Source: Thiobacillus sp.
GTDB taxonomy: Bacteria > Pseudomonadota > Gammaproteobacteria > Burkholderiales > Thiobacillaceae
NCBI GenBank assembly: GCA_011391285.1
Contig: JAABQU010000099.1
Span: 1-32,740 of the forward strand
Direction: 5' to 3'
Length of the DNA stretch: 32,740 bases
The position numbers were made by a program, and so were the translations under genes. A model generated the notes under the pieces. That model searched no databases and was not told the DNA's origin. It was given only the letters and a program-made list of their open reading frames with translations. Every line of letters starts with the position of its first letter. The first letter of the stretch is position 1. Below are positions 7,135 to 13,214 of the stretch, in pieces.

Positions 7135-8057
7135 TACTGCGACTCGAACTGGGTGAACGCGCGGCTCATGTTGCCGCGGTGCAGGCCTTCGTAGTTGTCC
7201 AGATGCCGGAACGCAGGCAGGTCAGAATAGCGGTCGAGCGTTTCAGCCAGCGGCTCCATCTCGCGCGCGGCCGCGCCCACCTTGTCGGCCAGGAAGTCGT
7301 AGTAGTCGCCCGTCTCGCGCTGCGCCTGCGCCAGGTCGCACACCCGGCCGTGGCCCGGAACGATGCGCGCGGGCTTCAGCGCGGCCAGCGCCTTGAAGGC
7401 CTGCTGGCCGTTCTTCACGCTCGACCACGGCAGCACGCCGAGCAGGCGGTCGACGTAGACGAGGTCGCCACTGAACACCACGCGCTGCTTCGGCAACCAG
7501 ACCCAGGCATCGCCCGGGAAATGGGCATTGGTGTAGGTCAGTTGCAGCGTCTCGCCGCCCCGTTCCAGCGTGGCCGACTCGCCCGCCAGCATTTTGGAGG
7601 CAGGCAGCGGCTTCGTGCCCTGCATGCGCTTGCCGAGAAAACGCGTCAAGCCTTCCATGTGCTGCGCGGCATACTCGGCCTGGGTGGCGGCGGTGCGGCT
7701 CATGGCGATGACCTCGGCGCCCTTGCCGGCGAAATAGTCGTTGCCCAGCCAGCGGTGATCCTGGCTGCCGGTGTTGACGACCCAGCGCACCGGCTGCTTC
7801 GTCACCTTGGCGATGGCGGCTTCGATCTTTTTTGCTCCCAGCAGGCTGGCGCCGGAGTCGATCAGGATCACCCCCGTGGGCGTGACGACGAAGCCGAAGT
7901 TGGCGTTGAGGCCGTCGTTCTCGGCGCTGCGCTGGCCGAGCGGGCCGACGATGGCGTAGACGTTGTCGACGACCTTTTCGGCCCGGGGCTGGAAAGCGTG
8001 GGCCGCAGGTGCGGCCAGCGCAAGGACGAACAGCAGCGGAGCAAAAAATAGTCGCAT
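7134..8057 (-). CDS. secreted metallo-beta-lactamase-fold protein with altered metal site
   Basis: A 307-residue protein with a Sec signal peptide (about residues 1-21, ending AHA) and an MBL fold. The usual HxHxDH motif after beta-strand VVNT reads TGSQDH: Asp100 and His101 remain, but both His of the HxH part are missing. Later ligands are kept: His179 in AHFPGD, Asp198 in FSGDLV and His236 in VPGHG. One zinc site therefore looks intact and the other broken. The overall layout resembles SoxH and quinoprotein-associated periplasmic hydrolases. The substrate is unknown. It lies between a cytochrome c' gene and the permease in the ars operon, so a periplasmic role in arsenic or thiol chemistry is possible but unproven. 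Confidence 0.8.
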   Translation of the reverse strand: MRLFFAPLLFVLALAAPAAHAFQPRAEKVVDNVYAIVGPLGQRSAENDGLNANFGFVVTPTGVILIDSGASLLGAKKIEAAIAKVTKQPVRWVVNTGSQDHRWLGNDYFAGKGAEVIAMSRTAATQAEYAAQHMEGLTRFLGKRMQGTKPLPASKMLAGESATLERGGETLQLTYTNAHFPGDAWVWLPKQRVVFSGDLVYVDRLLGVLPWSSVKNGQQAFKALAALKPARIVPGHGRVCDLAQAQRETGDYYDFLADKVGAAAREMEPLAETLDRYSDLPAFRHLDNYEGLHRGNMSRAFTQFESQ

Positions 8058-8067
8058 GTGGTTTTCC

Positions 8068-8511
8068 TTATTTCAGTCGATAGGCGGCGTGGCAGGCCAC
8101 GCATTGTGCGGTTACCCGGCTCAGGGCCCCGAGGGCACGGGGCAGGTCGCGGGTGACGGCGGTTTCCTGGGCGGAAACGGCAAAGCGGCTGGCGGCCTGG
8201 TGCATGGCGGTGCCGGTCTCCTGCATGCCCTTCGGCATGAAGCCGGCCATGTGGCTGGCGCCGTGGGTTCCGAGCGAGCTCATGCCGAGACGCTTTTCGG
8301 CAATGTCGGCGGCGACATCGTATTCGCCGGCGGCCAGCCGGCTCTGGATTTCCTGGATGGCCAGCAAATGGTCGCGCATGTTGGCGAGCATGTGGGTTCG
8401 CATCATCGCCGGCATGTCGACCGCGACCCGCGTGTCTTCCTCAGCGGCCAGCGTCAGGGGGAAGGCCAGCAGGCCCGCGAAAACAAGGGGTGCAATCAGC
8501 GTTTTGTGCAT
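8068..8511 (-). CDS. periplasmic cytochrome c'-like protein
   Basis: A 147-residue protein with a Sec signal peptide (about residues 1-23, ending LAA). A single haem-binding motif CVACH is at residues 137-141, right at the C-terminus and followed by AAYRLK. A C-terminal CxxCH after four amphipathic helices is the arrangement of class II cytochromes c (c' and c-556). These bind haem in the periplasm; cytochromes c' bind NO and CO, while c-556 types carry electrons. A Met-rich N-terminal helix (DMPAMMRTHMLANM) could offer an axial ligand. It is encoded 10 bases before the MBL-fold gene and 22 bases after acr3. A cytochrome is not a usual part of a resistance-type ars operon. Confidence 0.8.
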   Translation of the reverse strand: MHKTLIAPLVFAGLLAFPLTLAAEEDTRVAVDMPAMMRTHMLANMRDHLLAIQEIQSRLAAGEYDVAADIAEKRLGMSSLGTHGASHMAGFMPKGMQETGTAMHQAASRFAVSAQETAVTRDLPRALGALSRVTAQCVACHAAYRLK

Positions 8512-8533
8512 GGTGAATTTTCAGTGAAATGGA

Positions 8534-9619
8534 TCAGGCCTGCCGCGTGGGCAGACCGCTTTCATACCACCCCTTACTGCGATTCACAATCTTCACCACC
8601 AGCAACATCACCGGCACTTCGATCAGCACGCCGACCACGGTGGCGAGCGCCGCGCCCGACTGGAAGCCGAACAGCGCGATCGCCGCCGCCACCGCCAGTT
8701 CGAAGAAGTTGGAGGCGCCGATCAGCGCCGACGGGCAGGCGACGCTATGCTTTTCGCCCACCTTGCGGTTCAGCCAGTAGGCGAGACCCGAGTTGAAAAA
8801 CACCTGGATCAAGATCGGCACCGCCAGCAGCGCGATGATCAGCGGCTGCGCGATGATCTGCTCGCCCTGGAAGGCGAACAGCAGCACCAGGGTTACGAGC
8901 AGCGCGAGAATGGACAGATGGCCGAGCGTGGCCAGCGTGGTGTCGAACGCCGCCTGCCCCCGCTTCAGCAGCAGCTTGCGCCAGACCTGCGCCAGGATCA
9001 CCGGAATGACGATGTACAGCACCACCGAGGTGAACAGCGTGTCCCACGGCACCACGATCGCCGACAGCCCGAGCAACAGGCCGACGATGGGCGCGAAGGC
9101 GAAGATCATGATGGTGTCGTTCAACGCCACCTGCGACAGGGTGAAATACGGGTCGCCGCCGGTGAGGCGGCTCCACACGAACACCATCGCGGTGCAAGGT
9201 GCGGCGGCCAGCAGGATGAGGCCGGCGACGTAGCTGTCGAGCTGTTCAGCGGGCAGGTAGGGCGCGAACCAGTGGCGGATGAAGAGCCACGCCAGGAGCG
9301 CCATCGAAAATGGCTTCACCGCCCAGTTGACGAAGAGCGTGACGCCGATGCCCTTCCAGTGCGACTTCACCTGGTGCAGCGCGCCGAAGTCGATCTTCAT
9401 CAGCATGGGGATGATCATGATCCAGATCAGAATGCCGACCGGCAGGTTCACCTGCGCGACTTCCATGCGCCCCAGCGCCTGGAACGGCGCAGGGAACAGC
9501 TGGCCGAGCAGAACGCCGGCGACGATGCACAGCGCCACCCACAGCGAGAGCCAGCGCTCGAACACGCTCATCGGCGCGCCGGCAGCGCGCTTGCTGGTCA
9601 CTTCACACTGGGCGCTCAT
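8534..9619 (-). CDS. acr3: arsenite efflux permease Acr3
   Basis: A 361-residue inner-membrane protein with about ten hydrophobic segments. It matches the ACR3 branch of the bile/arsenite/riboflavin transporter superfamily: PMLMKIDFGAL, the TM4 motif AAPCTAMVFVWS with the essential Cys at residue 142, LNDTIMIFAFAP, and SNFFELAVA with its conserved Glu in TM9. It pumps As(III) out of the cell using the proton motive force, and no ArsA ATPase is seen. The ATG at 9617-9619 has GGAG eight bases upstream. It directly follows the two arsC genes, so arsenate reduced by ArsC leaves through this pump. Confidence 0.95.
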   Translation of the reverse strand: MSAQCEVTSKRAAGAPMSVFERWLSLWVALCIVAGVLLGQLFPAPFQALGRMEVAQVNLPVGILIWIMIIPMLMKIDFGALHQVKSHWKGIGVTLFVNWAVKPFSMALLAWLFIRHWFAPYLPAEQLDSYVAGLILLAAAPCTAMVFVWSRLTGGDPYFTLSQVALNDTIMIFAFAPIVGLLLGLSAIVVPWDTLFTSVVLYIVIPVILAQVWRKLLLKRGQAAFDTTLATLGHLSILALLVTLVLLFAFQGEQIIAQPLIIALLAVPILIQVFFNSGLAYWLNRKVGEKHSVACPSALIGASNFFELAVAAAIALFGFQSGAALATVVGVLIEVPVMLLVVKIVNRSKGWYESGLPTRQA

Positions 9620-9647
9620 CGAGCGAACTCCATTAAAGCTGGTGCGA

Positions 9648-10145
9648 TCATGCCGTCTTCCCGATCTCGCGCACGGCTTGCTGCAGCTTCATGCGTTCCA
9701 GTTTGTCGAACGGCAGGCTAACGAACATGCAGACACGACGCTGCAACTGGCTCATCGCATCGACGAAGGCATGACGCTTGACCTCGTCGCTGCCTTCGAC
9801 CGCAGCCGGGTCGGGGATGCCCCAGTGCGCGGTCATCGGCTGCCCCGGCCACACCGGGCATACTTCGCCCGCAGCCTTGTCGCACACGGTGATGACGAAA
9901 TCGAGGCGCGGCGCATCGGCATGCGCGAATTCGTCCCACGGCTTGCTGCGCAGTTCATCGGTGGGGAAATTATTTTTCTCCAGCAACTCCAGCGCATACG
10001 GGTTGACCTGCCCGGCCGGATGGCTGCCCGCACTGAACGCCCGGAAGCGCCCCTTGCCCAGATTGTTGAGCAGCGACTCGGCCAGAATCGAGCGCGCCGA
10101 ATTGCCGGTGCACAGGTACAACACATTGAAGACCGGTTCGGCCAT
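9648..10145 (-). CDS. arsC: arsenate reductase, low-molecular-weight phosphatase type (second copy)
   Basis: A 165-residue cytoplasmic enzyme of the LMW protein-tyrosine-phosphatase fold. The anion-binding loop is CTGNSARS at residues 12-19. The relay cysteines are Cys88 and Cys96 in TVCDKAAGEVCP, eight residues apart. HWGIPDP follows, typical of this ArsC subgroup. The enzyme reduces arsenate to arsenite via an intramolecular disulfide cascade and thioredoxin. The ATG at 10143-10145 begins a good match; upstream codons in frame lie inside the other arsC and were not used. It is 17 bases after the first arsC and 28 bases before acr3. It is clearly diverged from its neighbour, so this is not a recent duplication. 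Confidence 0.93.
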   Translation of the reverse strand: MAEPVFNVLYLCTGNSARSILAESLLNNLGKGRFRAFSAGSHPAGQVNPYALELLEKNNFPTDELRSKPWDEFAHADAPRLDFVITVCDKAAGEVCPVWPGQPMTAHWGIPDPAAVEGSDEVKRHAFVDAMSQLQRRVCMFVSLPFDKLERMKLQQAVREIGKTA

Positions 10146-10162
10146 GGCAGCGTCTCGTCGAT

Positions 10163-10594
10163 TCAGGCAGCAGCTGTTTGCAGGCCGAGCTTCTCGCGCA
10201 CGGCGGCCACCAGACGGGTGCGGATGTCGTCGCGCACCGTGAGGAAGCTTTCCAGCGGCTCGCCGTGCGGATCGTGGAAAGGCAGGTGGATGGCCGGGAT
10301 CGGCTTGGGGAAGATCGGGCAGGCTTCCTTGGCGTTGTCGCACACCGTCACCACCAGGTCGATGTCCTCGTTCATCACCGCGTCGATGTCTTTCGGATGC
10401 AGGCCGTCGGTGTTCAGACCGGCGGCTTTCAGCGCGGCGATGGCGCCGTCGGCCACCTTGGGCTGCGGCCGGGTGCCTGCGGACAGCGCACGCACCTGGC
10501 CGGCGAGGTCATGGTTCAACAGCACTTCGGCCATTTGCGAACGACAGGAATTGCCGGTGCACAGCACCAGCACGGTGTAGGGTTTGTCAGCCAC
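10163..10594 (-). CDS. arsC: arsenate reductase, thioredoxin-coupled LMW-PTP type (first copy)
   Basis: A 143-residue protein with the catalytic loop CTGNSCRS at residues 12-19 and the redox pair Cys85/Cys92 in TVCDNAKEACP. The spacings 12-85-92 closely match the Cys10-Cys82-Cys89 triad of the S. aureus pI258 enzyme. FPKPIPAIHLPFHDP follows. It reduces As(V) to As(III) with electrons from thioredoxin. The start is GTG at 10592-10594, supported by AAGGAA six bases upstream; no nearer ATG keeps the P-loop. It follows the ArsI-like gene by 27 bases. Its relay-site spacing differs from that of the second ArsC, so the two may use different reductants. Confidence 0.93.
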   Translation of the reverse strand: MADKPYTVLVLCTGNSCRSQMAEVLLNHDLAGQVRALSAGTRPQPKVADGAIAALKAAGLNTDGLHPKDIDAVMNEDIDLVVTVCDNAKEACPIFPKPIPAIHLPFHDPHGEPLESFLTVRDDIRTRLVAAVREKLGLQTAAA

Positions 10595-10621
10595 GATGGG
10601 TTCCTTGATGAATGAAAAAAT

Positions 10622-11089
10622 TCAGCAGCAGCTGCCGGCCGCCGACTGGGCCGGGGTGCAGCAAGCGGCTTTTTCCACCGCAGGCTCGGGCACGCAGCAG
10701 CCGCCTGCCGACGGCCCGCCGAACACCGGGATGCTGTCGAGCGTGTGATAGGTCTCCCAGGCGATGCCGGTGGGATCGGTCGCCCAGTACTTGTCGGATT
10801 TTGCATAGCAGCACGCGGTGCCCATTTCCTCGACCACTTCGCCCTCCAGCTTCTGCAGGCGCGTGTTCATCTCGGCCAGTTCATCGGCGCTCTCCACCTG
10901 TACGCCCAGATGGTTCAAGCCGGGTGCGGCACCGCGCGCCGAGATCGCGAAGTTGACGCGGGGATCGTCGAGCATCCATTTCGCATAGTCGTCCTTGGTC
11001 ACGGTCGGCTCGGCGGCGAACATCGTGGAATAGAACTTGATGCTGGCGGCCAGATCGTCGACCGCAACGTGTACGTGAAGGCGTTTCAT
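10622..11089 (-). CDS. arsI: ArsI/CadI-family VOC protein, candidate C-As lyase
   Basis: A 155-residue vicinal-oxygen-chelate protein. Candidate Fe(II) ligands are His5, His60 and Glu112, and the vicinal pair Cys93-94 lies in GTACCYAKSDKYWATDP. This matches the layout of ArsI (His5, His62, Glu115, Cys96-97 in Thermomonospora ArsI), a dioxygenase that splits the C-As bond of methylarsenite and aromatic arsenicals. The same region also occurs in CadI-like proteins of unproved function, so activity is not certain. Beyond the VOC domain is a 35-residue tail with three vicinal pairs (Cys131-132, Cys143-144, Cys154-155), ending GSCC. The gene overlaps arsR by 4 bases (ATGA). Confidence 0.85.
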   Translation of the reverse strand: MKRLHVHVAVDDLAASIKFYSTMFAAEPTVTKDDYAKWMLDDPRVNFAISARGAAPGLNHLGVQVESADELAEMNTRLQKLEGEVVEEMGTACCYAKSDKYWATDPTGIAWETYHTLDSIPVFGGPSAGGCCVPEPAVEKAACCTPAQSAAGSCC

Positions 11090-11424
11090 GAGGGTTCCTT
11101 GTCAGTCGAACAAGCGGGAGTGCAAACCGGCGAGCAGGGATTGCCGCCGCAGCAGTTTTCGGTGAGAAAACCGAGCAGCGCGTTCATGGTCGCGAAGTTC
11201 GCGGTATAGATGACGAAGCGCCCCGCCTGCTGCGAACTCACCATGCCGGCGTGCGACAACTCCTTCAGGTGGAAGGAGAGCGAGGATGGCGCGATGCCGG
11301 TGAGTTCGCTGATCCTGCCAGCGGCGAGGCCCGCCGGGCCAGCCTGGACCAGGGTGCGAAAGATGGCCAGACGGGAATCCTGGGCCAGTGCGGAAAGGGC
11401 AGTGACGACGGTCTTCGTTTCCAT
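11086..11424 (-). CDS. arsR: ArsR/SmtB-family arsenic-responsive repressor
   Basis: A 112-residue winged-helix repressor. The recognition-helix region is TGIAPSSLSFHLKELSHAGMV. The usual CVC motif in helix alpha3 is absent. Instead the C-terminus has Cys91, Cys92, Cys97, Cys101 and Cys105 in CCGGNPCSPVCTPAC. This resembles the Acidithiobacillus ferrooxidans type, which binds As(III) through C-terminal cysteines; some ArsRs of this kind with vicinal Cys respond to methylarsenite. It is the first gene of the eleven-gene operon and overlaps the ArsI-like gene. The ATG at 11424 has no Shine-Dalgarno sequence, consistent with a leaderless mRNA. Confidence 0.95.
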   Translation of the reverse strand: METKTVVTALSALAQDSRLAIFRTLVQAGPAGLAAGRISELTGIAPSSLSFHLKELSHAGMVSSQQAGRFVIYTANFATMNALLGFLTENCCGGNPCSPVCTPACSTDKEPS

Positions 11425-11426
11425 AT

Positions 11427-11442
11427 TTCAATATTACTTGAA
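11427..11442. promoter_or_regulatory. ArsR operator palindrome
   Basis: This is a perfect inverted repeat TTCAA-N6-TTGAA, two bases upstream of the arsR ATG. The form resembles ArsR/SmtB-family operators. It covers the predicted -10 element, so ArsR binding would block RNA polymerase. Confidence 0.75.
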
Positions 11443-11460
11443 CAATGGAACGGAAGACAA
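11431..11460 (-). promoter_or_regulatory. promoter of the ars operon
   Basis: On the minus strand the -35 is TTGTCT (11455-11460) and the -10 is TAATAT (11431-11436), with an 18-base spacer. The start of transcription is predicted at about 11424, which is the A of the arsR start codon. The mRNA would then be leaderless. The -10 element is inside the operator palindrome. Confidence 0.6.
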
Positions 11461-11466
11461 GTGAAA

Positions 11467-11483
11467 TTTCGCAGCATGCGAAA
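11467..11483. repeat. short perfect inverted repeat upstream of the ars promoter
   Basis: TTTCGCA and TGCGAAA flank a GCA centre, six bases upstream of the ars -35 element. It could be a weak terminator of the flavoprotein operon ending at 11553, because the minus-strand stem runs into TTTC. It could also be a second regulator site. Neither is decided by the sequence. Confidence 0.45.
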
Positions 11484-11552
11484 AACCATGGCCCGGCATG
11501 CCGATGACCCCGGGTAACAACCGCGCCAACTGGCACGGTCGTCGTCAAGAAC

Positions 11553-13214
11553 TCAGTATCCGCAGCCCGGGCCCGAGCGGGCTCCCGAGCCCTCCGCTTC
11601 AAGCCCGAGCATGTCCCGCGCGACCGCCTCGGCGACCTTGATGCCGTCCACGCCGGCCGACAGGATGCCGCCCGCATAGCCCGCCCCCTCGCCCGCCGGA
11701 TAGAGTCCTTGGACGTTCAGGCTCTGGAAGTCATCGCCGCGCGTGATGCGCACAGGCGAGGAGGTGCGCGTCTCGACCCCGGTCAGCACCGCATCCTGCA
11801 TCGCGAAGCCCTTGATCTGCTGGTCGAAGGCCGGCAGCGCTTCGCGGATCGCCTCGATGGCGTAATCCGGCAGCGCAGCGGCGAGATCGGTGAGATGCAC
11901 GCCGGGCTTGTACGAGGGCGCGACGCTGCCGAGCCCGGTCGAAGGCTTGCCTTCGAGGAAGTCGCCGACTCGCTGTGCCGGCGCGTCGTAATTGCCGCCG
12001 CCGAGTTCGAACGCGCGCGCTTCCAGCTGCCTTTGCAGTTCGATGCCGGCGAGCGGGCCCTTGCCGGGAAAATCCTCCGGCGTGATGCCGACGACGATGC
12101 CGGCGTTGGCGTTGCGCTCGTTGCGCGAATACTGGCTCATGCCGTTGGTTACCACGCAGTTCGGCTCGGAGGTCGCCGCCACCACCGTGCCGCCCGGGCA
12201 CATGCAGAAGCTGTACACGGCGCGGCCATTCTTCGCGTGATGCACCAGTTTGTAGTCCGCCGCGCCGATCAGTGGATTGCCGGCATTCGGCCCCAGTCGC
12301 GCCTTGTCGATCAGGGACTGCGGATGCTCGATGCGAAAGCCGATGGAGAAGGGCTTCGCTTCCAGGGTGACGCCACGCTTGTGCAGCATCTCGAACGTGT
12401 CGCGCGCGCTGTGGCCGAGTGCGAGGATGACGTGATGGCTGGTGAGCGTCTCGCCGCTGGCGAGCGTCACCCCGCCGATCCGTTTCCCCGCCGGACCCGC
12501 CTCGATCAGCACGTCGGTGACACGCTGCTGGAAGCGGATCTCGCCGCCCAGGGCTTCGATCTCGTGGCGCATGGTCTCGACCATGCCGACCAGGCGAAAG
12601 GTGCCGATATGCGGCTTCGACACGTAGAGGATTTCATCCGGCGCGCCCGCCTTGACGAACTCGGTCAGCACCTTGCGGCCCAGATGCCTGGGGTCCTTGA
12701 TCTGGCTGTAGAGCTTGCCGTCGGAGAATGTGCCCGCCCCGCCCTCGCCGAACTGCACGTTGGATTCTGGATTGAGCACGTGCTTGCGCCACAGGCCCCA
12801 GGTGTCCTGCGTGCGCTCGCGCACCGCCTTCCCGCGCTCGAGCACGATGGGCCTGAAGCCCATCTGTGCCAGCACCAGGGCGGCGAAGATGCCGCAGGGA
12901 CCGAAGCCGACCACGATCGGGCGCTCCGCCAGGTTCTCCGGAGCTTGGCCGACGAACTGGTAGTCCATGTCCGGCGTCGGGGCGAGGTGGCGGTCGGTGC
13001 GGAATTTCTTCAGCAACGCTGCCTCGTTTCTCACCTCGATGTCGACCGCGTAGATCAGCAGCAGCGCGTGCTTTCTGCGCGCGTCGTAGCTGCGCTTGAA
13101 GATGCTGAAGTCGACGAGATCATCGTCCGCGAGCTCCAGCTGCCTCAGGATCGCCGCGCGCAGAGCCTCGGGCGGATGGTCGAGCGGGAGTTTGAGTTCA
13201 GTCAGTCGCAGCAT
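11553..13214 (-). CDS. NAD(P)/FAD-dependent dehydrogenase of the COG2509 type
   Basis: A 553-residue flavoprotein. An N-terminal domain of about 95 residues (FSIFKRSYDARRK) precedes an FAD-binding Rossmann segment, VVGFGPCGIFAALVLAQMG. Further family signatures are VQFGEGGAGTFSDGKLYS, LALGHSARDTFEML, YSFCMCPGGTVV and the C-terminal GLYPAGEGAGYAGGILSAGVDG, which contacts FAD. The family is widespread and conserved but its reaction is not established. It is cytoplasmic. The first 17 bases overlap the end of the upstream flavoprotein gene, so the two are coupled. The end of the gene lies 128 bases upstream of the arsR start. Confidence 0.85.
   Translation of the reverse strand: MLRLTELKLPLDHPPEALRAAILRQLELADDDLVDFSIFKRSYDARRKHALLLIYAVDIEVRNEAALLKKFRTDRHLAPTPDMDYQFVGQAPENLAERPIVVGFGPCGIFAALVLAQMGFRPIVLERGKAVRERTQDTWGLWRKHVLNPESNVQFGEGGAGTFSDGKLYSQIKDPRHLGRKVLTEFVKAGAPDEILYVSKPHIGTFRLVGMVETMRHEIEALGGEIRFQQRVTDVLIEAGPAGKRIGGVTLASGETLTSHHVILALGHSARDTFEMLHKRGVTLEAKPFSIGFRIEHPQSLIDKARLGPNAGNPLIGAADYKLVHHAKNGRAVYSFCMCPGGTVVAATSEPNCVVTNGMSQYSRNERNANAGIVVGITPEDFPGKGPLAGIELQRQLEARAFELGGGNYDAPAQRVGDFLEGKPSTGLGSVAPSYKPGVHLTDLAAALPDYAIEAIREALPAFDQQIKGFAMQDAVLTGVETRTSSPVRITRGDDFQSLNVQGLYPAGEGAGYAGGILSAGVDGIKVAEAVARDMLGLEAEGSGARSGPGCGY

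Noticed and set aside
10622..11089. Glyoxalase I as the function of the VOC protein
   Set aside because: The ligand spacing and the GTACCYA vicinal Cys pair fit ArsI/CadI, and the operon context is arsenic.
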